Origin: Melanopsichium pennsylvanicum
Taxonomy: Eukaryota; Basidiomycota; Ustilaginomycetes; Ustilaginales
Length of the DNA: 64,000 nt
Direction: 5' to 3'
Assembly (NCBI GenBank): GCA_900208305.1
Contig: OAPG01000001.1
Span: 1,674,001 to 1,738,000 of the forward strand
Both the position numbers and the translations under genes were made by a program. A model generated the notes under the pieces. The model had not been told where the DNA came from, searched no databases, and saw only the letters and a list, made by a program, of their open reading frames with translations. Of this stretch, positions 1-9,230 are shown piece by piece; within the stretch, counting starts at the first letter, position 1, and every line of letters starts with the position of its first letter.

Positions 1-3000
1 GCTCTGCTGGCACCTTCATCTAGCGCGAACCGAGTCATCGTCGAGCGTCAGAGAGGACAGTCCAACTCCTCGTTTCAGAGCGACGGTCCTGCGGAGTTCG
101 ACGAGCAATTCGTCGACACTACACCGCGACCGCCGGATGCCATTTACTTCCAGTCGCCTCCCAGGAAACCACAGCCGTCGATCTCGACAGGAACCATCGT
201 AAGGTCAGTCTCAAACAGCGTTAGATCCAACGGTGGCCAAGCACCAGCCTCACCCGATAGGACCACCTCATTGCAACGATCTCCAGCTGCCTTTCCGGGT
301 GCTTCTTCGCACAAGTCAGCACGCCAGACCGCACCGATGTCGGCCATGCCAGGCTTCATGCTTCCTCGGGGCACCGAATCGCCCGGTGGAACGATGAGAG
401 CCCGCCCTCGAGCCTCCAGCAGCATTGGGCTGGAGCAAGAGATCAACGCCTCTCCCACTTCCCAAGGTGGAGCAGCCCAGTCGGCGTCGACGGGCTCCTT
501 CCGTCAGCGCATGAAGAAAACAAGTGGATTCCTCCGCAAGCTGCGTAAGGACAACACGCAGGGGCGCCGCAACAAAGATGCTCCTACACCAAGCGGATCT
601 AGCTCGTCAAGTCATACTTATTCCTTCGGCTCAAATCCATCTGCCACCTCATTGGGACGATCTGGCGCGAGCGAGACAACGCTTGGCGCCATATCGCTAG
701 GCCGCAGGGAGAGTAAGGCTAGCATGCTTAGTCAAGGTGGATCTTCGACCACTGGCAGCGCATCACATTCACATCACAAGCAAAGCACGCACTTCAATTC
801 TACAGAAGGTATCGCGGTGCCAAGCATTCCCGAACGATTTATGCAGCCTTCCAGCACTTCCCATTCTCCTGCAAGTGCTAACCTTGCTGGAATCGAGCAC
901 TCCACGCCCGAGCAGGACCAAGCCATCTCCGCTGACGCTCAAGTCCTAGCACCGCCAAGCAGATCTGGTCTTCGTGTTCCATCTGCCCCTGCAACTCTCA
1001 CCGAGTGGAGTCCAGCCAGCAAGATTGCTTTGCCACAGCGTTCGAGCTCCCAGGGCCATGAGCGAAAGAAGTCGCTGCACTCGAGCGACTCAAGTGGCGA
1101 TATACGAGTGGCTATCCGGCAGCTTGAATCCCAAATGGATCATGCACTGAAGGACGCACCAGCTCAAGCAGCGAGTGGAGCCGAGCAGCATGATGCGCAA
1201 ATACCAAAACAACGATGGGGTCCATCGCCGCAGCTGCCGGAACTCAATATCCAGCGCTACAAGGAGAGGTCTGGCAGCTTCTTGGAGGAGGATCTCGTTG
1301 CTCCGGGTGACTACGCTCACGCAGGATTGGAAGGCCCTGAGTTTGTCCGATCTTCGAACGTAGCTTCAGATTCCACGATAGCAGCCATTGTCGATCCCTA
1401 CCCGGGACGCAAGCACAAGGGGCCCGAGCACGTTGCAGCCAAAGGATTGGGGATCACTTCTGGCACGCCAAATCAACAGTCGGTTTCAGCCCGACGGGTG
1501 CAGCAAAGCTCAAACGGCGATGCTCTCGATCCGACTCTGTCTAGATCGTCGGAGAATGGCTTGGTCGAGGATGGAGGGGCGAACCCAATAACGAACAACC
1601 CTCAGCCTTTGCAGTCTACAGATTCACTTCGACGACAGCATGGCGGTGACTCGCCGCGGTATGCCAATTCGACTCGCAGCAGTCGGCGAAACTCCATCAT
1701 CGACCCAGCTTCTGATGTCGTGCCTCGCCGAACGGCTGACTCTGGCGCCAGCCTTATCAGCGTCCGGTCCTTCGAAACGGCTGCAGAGAGTGCGGGCCTC
1801 GACAGTGCAGACCCTAAAACTTCTTCTTTCATTATGCCTCCGCATCTTGTCGACGGAGCGCGAACGGCGTCGCCAAGGCTTTCAAATGATCAGGCCAGCG
1901 TTTTTGTTGATTCGCCCCTCGTTGGGCAGAATGCGTTGAGACGCCAAGCTGCTCGTCCGATCGCGTCTACGGATGCTAAACCCGAAAGTGGCCGCCAAGT
2001 GGGGGGCGAAGGTGACGAGTCATCTTTTCCTGACGTCGTCAACGAACAGGAGCAAAGCATTCGTCTGGTGACCAAACGCTCGAATACTGACGATCTCAAT
2101 GTCTCCCCCATTGACGACCCCGCTACGACAATCATTACTGGTCCTACGTCCCCAGATATGGACTCCGCCGCCCTTCCTAAGATGGTAGAGCTGTCAGAAA
2201 ACTCTTTCCTACGACCAGGACGCAACGGCAGCATCAGTCGTGATTACTCGGGCTCGTCGGCATCCGTTAAAGCTGGACTGGGCCTACTCTCGACCCCATC
2301 GATACGCAGAAGTCCTTCGGTCTCATCGCCGACCTCTGCAAGGACGAGCTTCGACGCTATTTCGCGACCAGCTCACGACGAGGGCACTGCTCTACTATCT
2401 GTGGCGCCATCTGCCCAGGAGCTGGCCACGAAATGCTGGGAGGAAGACCCGGAGTTCTTGAAACAAGACAAGATTGCAGAATGGCTAGGTGGCCTAGGTT
2501 TGATCAATCGTGCGGCGCGCGGCTTCTACTTTTCCAACTTTGACTTTAGCGGATTGAGGCTGGACATTGCTTTCCGTAAACTCTGCGACAAGCTCTTCCT
2601 GCGAGCTGAGACACAGCAGATCGATCGTGTTCTTGCTGCTTTTTCGCAGCGCTACTACGAATGCAATACAGATTCGGTCTTCGGTAGCGCCGACGTGGTT
2701 CACTCGGTAGTCTTCAGTATTCTTCTTCTCAACACGGATCTCCACATTGCCGAGTTGCAGGACAGAATGACAAGACAGCAATTCGTTCGCAACACTCTTG
2801 ACGCAATCGTCGAGAGCAGCCCAGATACACAGCCTTTGTCAGCTCAAGATGACAGCAGGAGCAGCTTCGGTGTTGCGCCAAACGAATTCGCGCGTAGTTC
2901 AGATGCCATCCCAATGTCGTACAATGCTGCACAGCAAAGAAACAGTATCAGCAGCTACCTGGGCGGTCGATCAAAGCAGGCCTCGAGCTCCACCAACGTC

Positions 3001-4662
3001 GAAGCGTCTTTGGACACGGCCCGTCAAGACAACCCTCATCTCGCTGCAGGTGTCAGCGGAGTTAAGAGCAAGGAGGCCGAAATCGAGACGATGCTCAAGA
3101 ACATCTATGCAGCGGTCAAATCTGAACGTATTTTGCTACCCAATGCCGAACTAGGGCCCGGAACGGTGACTGGAAGGCCGTCGGGGACCTTCAGCTCTGC
3201 GGGTGGTCGAAGAAAGATGGGTATAGGAAGCGATAGGATGACAGCGTTGAAGAGAGGATCGATTCGAGGTATACAAGGCTTGCTTGGCGGTCTCGGCTCC
3301 AATCCTGCGCTTCTAGACCCATCGATCAGTCCCAATCCTTCGCGCTCCTCCGTTGAATCTTGGGGCCGACCTTCACAGTCATCCGCGTCAGGTTCTGATC
3401 GCGATCGCATGCGTTTCCCGCTCCCGTCCACCACACCTGGATTTGCGAGCACGCTTACTCAGACCATCATCAAAGAGTCGATGGAGGAAGAAGCAGCCGC
3501 CCGCGTTACGAGTCAATTCTCCCCAGCAGAGACCCCAGTCGAGGAAGAGGAAGATGACGATAAGCTCGCCCTGGCAGGTCCACCGTGGGCCAAAGAGGGC
3601 TCGCTGACTCGCAAGCACTACTGGGAGAGTGCGGGCAAGAGGTCGAAGGACAAGAGCTGGACTGAAATGTTTGTGGTTGTTTCCAGAGGTACACTCTCGA
3701 TGTTCCGCTTCGACACTAGCGGAAGTTCATCTGCGACCGGCACTTCCTCCAGAGCCAAGGGACGACCCTCAGCAGCGCCATCGTCGGCAGCTTTGGGAGG
3801 AGGCAATTGGCTCTCCAATGCTACCTGTCTTGGCGAGATCCCCCTTGCCCATTCGCTAGCCAACGCACTTCCACCACCGGGCTACAACAAAACCAGACCC
3901 CACGTCTTTGCCCTGACACTCCCCGGCGGGAAAGTCCTCTTCTTCCAGACGGGTCACGAAGAGCTCGTTAATGAATGGGTCAGCACATGCAACTACTGGG
4001 CTGCCCGCCAGTCCAAGGAGCCACTCGCGGGTGGTGTGAGCAACATGGAATATGGGTGGAACAAGGTGCTTCCGCAACTGCCTGACGACGAATATGAAGA
4101 GCTCGACAGCTTGAGCGCAACCTCCCGCGGTCCAGATGGGAGCATCTACGCCCCCTCGTCTTCGCAACACACAATGGACAACCGCAGTGTCAGAAGCGGA
4201 AAGAGCTCGGGTAGAGCACGCGCAGCTTTTGCTTCGCCGACTGGTTCGGCAGCAACGAGCATCGGCACTTCAAGCAATGCGGGATTCATGAGCAACGAGC
4301 GGACCTTCATCAACGAGTGGCGCAATCCCCAGCTTCCCACTGTTCCCTCGACGCTGTCGGAAGAACGTCAACTCGCCCGACTGGAGAAGCAGGTCTCGAC
4401 GATAGAGGGCGAATTGACCCTACACAATGAATTACGCCAGCCAATGCTGACTGTTTACTCGCCAAGGGGTCAGAATTACACGAAGGCGCTGAGCAACTGG
4501 GAAAGAAAGTCAAACTATCTCCTTCAGGAACTGGTCAAGTATCAGAGCTACGTAGAGGCTCTGAGAAAGAGTAGCGATTTGAAAGGTGAGAGAAGGGCAA
4601 AGAGAGAGGTGGAAGGGATGATTGAGGCTGGTGATGCTGCATTGGCTGAACTCAGCATGTGA
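1..4662 (+). CDS. Sec7-PH domain Arf guanine-nucleotide exchange factor (EFA6/PSD/Yel1-like), 5' partial
   Basis: The frame is open from base 1 without a start, so the N-terminus lies outside the window; 1553 residues are visible. A long Ser-rich, probably disordered region (to about nt 2400) precedes a Sec7 domain (about nt 2415-2810). That domain keeps the glutamate finger in RAETQQIDR (about nt 2608) and the LNTDLH motif (about nt 2731). A PH domain follows (about nt 3585-4020, starting AKEGSLTRKHYW), then a C-terminal coiled coil (about nt 4360-4660). The order Sec7, PH, coiled coil is that of EFA6/PSD proteins and fungal Yel1, which load GTP on Arf at the plasma membrane. The family assignment is firm; the Arf substrate and location are inferred. 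It converges on SEC2, with 264 bp between the stops. Confidence 0.9.
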   Translation, partial: ALLAPSSSANRVIVERQRGQSNSSFQSDGPAEFDEQFVDTTPRPPDAIYFQSPPRKPQPSISTGTIVRSVSNSVRSNGGQAPASPDRTTSLQRSPAAFPGASSHKSARQTAPMSAMPGFMLPRGTESPGGTMRARPRASSSIGLEQEINASPTSQGGAAQSASTGSFRQRMKKTSGFLRKLRKDNTQGRRNKDAPTPSGSSSSSHTYSFGSNPSATSLGRSGASETTLGAISLGRRESKASMLSQGGSSTTGSASHSHHKQSTHFNSTEGIAVPSIPERFMQPSSTSHSPASANLAGIEHSTPEQDQAISADAQVLAPPSRSGLRVPSAPATLTEWSPASKIALPQRSSSQGHERKKSLHSSDSSGDIRVAIRQLESQMDHALKDAPAQAASGAEQHDAQIPKQRWGPSPQLPELNIQRYKERSGSFLEEDLVAPGDYAHAGLEGPEFVRSSNVASDSTIAAIVDPYPGRKHKGPEHVAAKGLGITSGTPNQQSVSARRVQQSSNGDALDPTLSRSSENGLVEDGGANPITNNPQPLQSTDSLRRQHGGDSPRYANSTRSSRRNSIIDPASDVVPRRTADSGASLISVRSFETAAESAGLDSADPKTSSFIMPPHLVDGARTASPRLSNDQASVFVDSPLVGQNALRRQAARPIASTDAKPESGRQVGGEGDESSFPDVVNEQEQSIRLVTKRSNTDDLNVSPIDDPATTIITGPTSPDMDSAALPKMVELSENSFLRPGRNGSISRDYSGSSASVKAGLGLLSTPSIRRSPSVSSPTSARTSFDAISRPAHDEGTALLSVAPSAQELATKCWEEDPEFLKQDKIAEWLGGLGLINRAARGFYFSNFDFSGLRLDIAFRKLCDKLFLRAETQQIDRVLAAFSQRYYECNTDSVFGSADVVHSVVFSILLLNTDLHIAELQDRMTRQQFVRNTLDAIVESSPDTQPLSAQDDSRSSFGVAPNEFARSSDAIPMSYNAAQQRNSISSYLGGRSKQASSSTNVEASLDTARQDNPHLAAGVSGVKSKEAEIETMLKNIYAAVKSERILLPNAELGPGTVTGRPSGTFSSAGGRRKMGIGSDRMTALKRGSIRGIQGLLGGLGSNPALLDPSISPNPSRSSVESWGRPSQSSASGSDRDRMRFPLPSTTPGFASTLTQTIIKESMEEEAAARVTSQFSPAETPVEEEEDDDKLALAGPPWAKEGSLTRKHYWESAGKRSKDKSWTEMFVVVSRGTLSMFRFDTSGSSSATGTSSRAKGRPSAAPSSAALGGGNWLSNATCLGEIPLAHSLANALPPPGYNKTRPHVFALTLPGGKVLFFQTGHEELVNEWVSTCNYWAARQSKEPLAGGVSNMEYGWNKVLPQLPDDEYEELDSLSATSRGPDGSIYAPSSSQHTMDNRSVRSGKSSGRARAAFASPTGSAATSIGTSSNAGFMSNERTFINEWRNPQLPTVPSTLSEERQLARLEKQVSTIEGELTLHNELRQPMLTVYSPRGQNYTKALSNWERKSNYLLQELVKYQSYVEALRKSSDLKGERRAKREVEGMIEAGDAALAELSM

Positions 4663-4926
4663 CTTTAGTTTGCCATTTCGCCCAGCTAAAAGAACATGGG
4701 TGCGGGGCCTTGCAGAACAATTGCTCGGATTCAAACGCACTTCCAACTCCATGCAGAGCTCGCTTTGAACATGGAACCGGCTCAATCTCATCAACAACCT
4801 TCGACTCGTTCCGTCACTTTGTTCATGTGTGAAACTTTCTTGGTCAAGCGTGTGACTGTGTGCTTGTGTCGACCTCGTGAATGAAAAAAAAAAAGTTGGT
4901 GCAAAATGTGAATTTCTAAACAACGC
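4663..4926. other. Convergent 3' spacer between the Arf GEF and SEC2
   Basis: This short spacer must hold both 3' ends. An 11-base A run (4884-4894) lies 33 bp before the SEC2 stop. Small reading frames here overlap the ends of the flanking genes and have no support of their own. Confidence 0.6.
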
Positions 4927-7900
4927 TCAAGCGCCGTCTTCGGTGATCAACCCAATCCTAGCCCTCCAAAGTTCCTCTTTGAGCTTGGTGACCTCGGTCC
5001 ACATCTTGTCCTCCCACTCCATCGTATCCAGCTTGTTCAAGTAGAGGGCTGTCGGTGGGGGTGAAGAGGTGCGAGCGGGTACTGCAGGAGGCACATTGTC
5101 GGTAGGTTGTGCAGAAGCAGCAATTGCTCCTGCGCGAGGGTGACGGCGAGGAGGAAGGGCAGGTGCGGGTGAAGCTGAGCCGGATCCTCGAGCTGCTGCT
5201 CGTGGTGGGAGAGGTGGTGCTGCCGCAGTCACGATTGTGGTAGTCTCTGCCGTGCCTTCCAAGGGCTTTGCATCGGTAGCAGTCGGTATTGTGGACTCCT
5301 TGGCATCGGCAGGCGCATCCGAAGACAGCCCAGTAGTAAAAGATTCAACGCCTTCAGCATCCTTGGTCGTCTCTTCAACCTTGGTTTCATCTTCAGCCTT
5401 GACATCGTCGACTTTGCCCTGTTTGTCCACAGGCTTGGATTCGGCCTCAGTTGGCGAGGATGGTGCATCGGCAAAATCGTCATCATCTGCAGGAGCCTTC
5501 CCTTCAGCTTCTGATGTCTCCTTGGCAGAATGCTGCTTCTTTTCCTCTGAACTCGGCTGATCCGCCTCTGACGCAGCTGTCTCGCCGGACTCTTCTTGCA
5601 CGCTTTCCTTGATCTTTTCTGCTTCTGTCTTCTGATCTTCTACAGTGTCAGTACCTGTATTTTCACCATCCATATTTGCAGCTTCCGTCTTCTCGGCCGC
5701 AGCTGCATCTCCTTCTTCCGCAACCTGTGCCGATTCATCCCTGACCTTGGAAGCCTCCTCAATCTCGGCCGCCGCCACAGCCTTTTCCAGTGTTTCAACT
5801 TGCTCGCTTTTAGGCGCAGGGATATCCTTTGGCAAATCAAGAGACGAAGAGCTGGCCGCAGCAGTGTGCTGTTCGTCGTTCATGAATTTGCCCTCCAGAA
5901 CGACTGAGCGTTCGAGGTTGCGGACAAAGCCCCAGTATTGACAGGCCGCGCGCAGACGCAAGAGACAGTGGTGCGGGCAAAGCAGGTAGCGTGTCGGTGC
6001 GCTCTCGCTGAGTCGGAAGATGTGCGTTGGAACAGGGAGATGGGCGAGAACGAGTCCATCGGCCGGCGCGACTGACTGTGTTTCGGCCTCCGGTGTTGCT
6101 GAAGCGGGAGCGGTGGCCTCGCCTTCTGCTGTCTTGGTGTTTGACGAAGACCTCCTAAACGAGCTGAAGAGACCACCCCTGGAAGGCTTTGGTGTGATCG
6201 TGCCGGAACTGCTGCCGCTGCCGCTATTGCCAGTGATAGAACCAAACGAGCTCGCTGCTGAACTGGCCCAGCTGGATGTCGCCGTCGCAATGCTGCTTGG
6301 CACGAGGGAATTCTTGCCGCCCTGCTCGCCAGACAAGGCGGTTGCAGCAACGCCGCTGGGCAAAGGTACGTTCACGACAGGGGTGCCACACATAGCACAC
6401 GCTGCAGGGGGCAGATGCGCATTCTCTCGACGGACAAGGTGCTCGTCGATGGTCGCACTGCCAGAAAAGATGGGTTCGATCACCAAATTTCCATCGAGAA
6501 TGGCTGCGTTGGCTTGACGCCTGCTGAGCCAGTTGAGACCTGGTGCAAAGTCAAGGCGCAAGCATGGCTCGACATCCTCTTCCTGCGATCGTTTGATGAA
6601 CGGAAGGGCAAGCTGGCTCGGCAGAGACACCATAGTCTCAACATTGGAAGGCAATGTAGGGTAGTCGCGATGCCGGCTAACCCCAGCGATGGCAAAGGGA
6701 GAGCTGGATACGACGGCGCTCCCGAAGCCCTGACTGTACGCAGCAGCTGCAGAGGAGAGCGAACTGGCGGATGCTACTGTGCCTGTGGCTTGCTGTGGTG
6801 CTGGTGAAGCAGTACGTGGTGTAGGTGTACCGTTGTGCGATTCTCGCGCTCCAGGATGCGTGAGCGGGTAGTTGTAGAAAGGTGCGAGCTGTTTGCGGAG
6901 TTTGCGGAGATGAGAGATGAATGACCTGAACTCTTGGTATGGGACGATGTTGATGATGAGACGAGCTTCAGCTGCGAGGTCTGCAGCGGGCTTGTGTCTG
7001 CGCTCTTGAATTGCGGTTCTTTGCGAGATGGAACGAGCCAATGATGAAGTGTTGAGACGATGGAAGCTGACAGCTTCGCTCTCGATCGACGCAATCGATG
7101 CGACATCGTCGCCATTCCTCTTCGGCCCAGTTCCGCCTTGAAGCTTTTCCACCTGACGCTGAAGGTCGGCGAGTACCTTTTGCTGCTCGAGCATGATACC
7201 TTCCGTGTCCTTGAGGCGCTCCTCCATATTGCGACTCTTTTCTTCCGCTCTAGCACGCGACAGTCGCTCGACAGCGACCATCTTGTTTGCCTCGCTGAAG
7301 AGACTCGAGCTCAATTCGTCGAGTTCGGCCTCGATCTTGCTCTTATCGCTCTCCGCTTTACCACGCTGAGCAGTTTCTTCGATGACACGATCCATCATCC
7401 TTTGCATTTCGTTACTGACGTGGGCCTTTTCGACCAAGAGACCAGTGTTGAGCGCATCCAAGTGCTCTGAACGCTCCTTTTCTAGCTCCTTGATCTTGAC
7501 CGACATATTGCGGATTCGATCCTGAGCATCAGAGTAATCATCCTCGAGGTCGGCAATGCGGTTAAAAGACTTGACGAGCTTCTCGTTGAGACCAGTGACC
7601 TGATTTGTAAGATCCTTGACTTGTGCTTGAAGCGTCTCTGTCGATGTGATTTGCGTCGCTTGGGTGTGACTGGCGCCATTTTCTGATGGTATTGACATCG
7701 TTTCTTGGCGTGGACTGTTATGTGCGTTGCTGAAGATGGCGGAGGCAGCAGAAGCACGTTTCAGTGCCGAGGCTTCGTCAGTCTGGCCTTGGTCGAGGCT
7801 CGTAGTGCGCTTTTCGGGAGCATCCGTTGAAGAGTCCTGACCAAGCACATCGTCGGAATTGGCCTCGTCTGCCAAAATCGAGTCGGGGTCCATCCGTTGC

Positions 7901-7971
7901 AATTGAGACTCGGTTACCGTAGCCTCGGAGGCTTCCGCCTTGCCTGGCTCAGCTTCGGTTGCAGCCGACAT
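4927..7971 (-). CDS. SEC2: Rab guanine-nucleotide exchange factor Sec2
   Basis: The protein has 1014 residues in one exon. A coiled coil (about residues 112-278) contains the Sec2 GEF signature ELSSSLFSEANKMVAVER (219-236), the most conserved part of the Sec2/Rabin family and the surface that opens Sec4/Rab8. Downstream are a conserved region around EEDVEPCLRLDFAPGLNWL and two cysteine pairs (CAMCG; LCPHHC followed by RLRAACQYWGF) that could bind zinc. An acidic, repetitive Glu/Ala/Lys stretch and a proline-rich stretch (PPLPPRAAA; PALPPRRHPR) precede a short helical C-terminus. Sec2 activates Sec4 on secretory vesicles for exocytosis and polarised growth. The ATG at 7971 is the first in frame. 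The Pro-rich tail may bind SH3 domains (inference). Confidence 0.92.
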   Translation of the reverse strand: MSAATEAEPGKAEASEATVTESQLQRMDPDSILADEANSDDVLGQDSSTDAPEKRTTSLDQGQTDEASALKRASAASAIFSNAHNSPRQETMSIPSENGASHTQATQITSTETLQAQVKDLTNQVTGLNEKLVKSFNRIADLEDDYSDAQDRIRNMSVKIKELEKERSEHLDALNTGLLVEKAHVSNEMQRMMDRVIEETAQRGKAESDKSKIEAELDELSSSLFSEANKMVAVERLSRARAEEKSRNMEERLKDTEGIMLEQQKVLADLQRQVEKLQGGTGPKRNGDDVASIASIESEAVSFHRLNTSSLARSISQRTAIQERRHKPAADLAAEARLIINIVPYQEFRSFISHLRKLRKQLAPFYNYPLTHPGARESHNGTPTPRTASPAPQQATGTVASASSLSSAAAAYSQGFGSAVVSSSPFAIAGVSRHRDYPTLPSNVETMVSLPSQLALPFIKRSQEEDVEPCLRLDFAPGLNWLSRRQANAAILDGNLVIEPIFSGSATIDEHLVRRENAHLPPAACAMCGTPVVNVPLPSGVAATALSGEQGGKNSLVPSSIATATSSWASSAASSFGSITGNSGSGSSSGTITPKPSRGGLFSSFRRSSSNTKTAEGEATAPASATPEAETQSVAPADGLVLAHLPVPTHIFRLSESAPTRYLLCPHHCLLRLRAACQYWGFVRNLERSVVLEGKFMNDEQHTAAASSSSLDLPKDIPAPKSEQVETLEKAVAAAEIEEASKVRDESAQVAEEGDAAAAEKTEAANMDGENTGTDTVEDQKTEAEKIKESVQEESGETAASEADQPSSEEKKQHSAKETSEAEGKAPADDDDFADAPSSPTEAESKPVDKQGKVDDVKAEDETKVEETTKDAEGVESFTTGLSSDAPADAKESTIPTATDAKPLEGTAETTTIVTAAAPPLPPRAAARGSGSASPAPALPPRRHPRAGAIAASAQPTDNVPPAVPARTSSPPPTALYLNKLDTMEWEDKMWTEVTKLKEELWRARIGLITEDGA

Positions 7972-9230
7972 TGTGAGTGTCGAACTAACTAGTTCTGAGG
8001 ACGGAGAACCAGCGAGGGGATTCAGAGGTCGGGAGGGATACTCAGATCAAAGGTGAAGGTAGAAGCTCGATGAGATGGGTCTCACTCAGATATAGTAATG
8101 TCGAATGCGGAATTGAGTTAGTTGCTTGAGACAGGCTCCACGTCCACACTGACGCCGCCCTAATCCGCGGGGGTTGTTTGTTGTTCATTTAACCAGCACG
8201 CACGCACCACCGCACGCTGTAGAACATCACAATTTGGACGCGAAATGCAAGACTTCGCTTCCACCAACTACGCCCTTCTTGAAAAGCGTTGTCACAGGAT
8301 TGATGTTACCGTCTTGGGCGTGATTTGCAGAGAGGCTTTCGGCAGATCCGAGTCGAAGAGATCCGCTGGCACAGTGCTTGCGTCTATGCTTCTTGGATTT
8401 GACGCACGACTCGAACAGATCAATGCAAAGCCCAGACCAAAGCAGTGACTTTTGTAGTTCTGTTTGTAGTGTCTCAAGGATCTGCAAAGCAGCCAGAACA
8501 GATGAGGGACCATCACAGAAGTCGGTTGTCCCGACACGCCAAGCAAAAGAGACTCGCGTGCTGTGCATCTTTTTCAAAGGTCTTTTGAAACGGCGTGCAG
8601 TTGACAAAAGGCACGCACGCAAGCACGAGATGCGCGCTGCTTGCAAACTGGTCCTGCACGCACCACCCCTCATCGCCGGGACCAACTGGACGTAGCGGTT
8701 CGCATTTTAGCGACCTTCCGAGCCTTTACTCGACACATCCTAACCTTACTTGAAAGGTCGATTCGCCGCCAGATTCCGCTTGACCAACACTTTCGTCGTC
8801 ACGCTGCTCTGACGCTCTCCTTTCTTCTCGACCATAATACCTTTGCTTTGTCGCATTTCTCTGCTGTCTGTGCGACCTTGTTTTCGTCGCTCGCATCACG
8901 CGACAGAGTGTTGTATTGGTCTCTGCTTTATCCTGTCACCGGCAAGCATCACTCCGGGACCAGCCAATCACGATCTCGTCCTGCGCAAGGTCTGCTACCG
9001 TTCGTTGGACATTTGCCTTCCCGAATTAAGCTTGCCTTCAGTCATCTTTTACCGAGCTTAACCCAACGCAATCAGCTATAGCCATCTTCGCCAACGTGCA
9101 ATCGGCAACCAGACGCCATTCTATCGAACTTCTGCTGCAAGAGGCACTCCTAACTGCGTCGCTTGACAATCCGGGTTTCCACCGAACCGGAACGATACTC
9201 TCGGCGAGACGAAAACAATAGATACCAGTC
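7972..9230. other. Divergent intergenic region upstream of SEC2 and of the 9231 gene
   Basis: The 1.26 kb region contains the promoters of both flanking genes. A possible short gene (8227-8673, minus) is listed separately. The part next to the plus-strand gene (about 8700-9230) is pyrimidine-rich, as expected for a fungal 5' leader. No TATA box stands out. Confidence 0.5.
8227..8673 (-). CDS. Possible small protein of unknown function (148 aa)
   Basis: An ATG-started minus-strand frame of 148 residues lies 255 bp upstream of SEC2 and in the same direction. I do not recognise it. The last 55 codons use the same C-ending codon mix as neighbouring genes and include a basic patch (KSKKHRRKH). 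The first half is Cys/Arg/Leu-rich and less convincing, and a missed intron is possible. It could equally be a chance frame inside the SEC2 promoter. Conservation in related smuts or RNA-seq would decide. Confidence 0.28.
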   Translation of the reverse strand: MRGGACRTSLQAARISCLRACLLSTARRFKRPLKKMHSTRVSFAWRVGTTDFCDGPSSVLAALQILETLQTELQKSLLWSGLCIDLFESCVKSKKHRRKHCASGSLRLGSAESLSANHAQDGNINPVTTLFKKGVVGGSEVLHFASKL

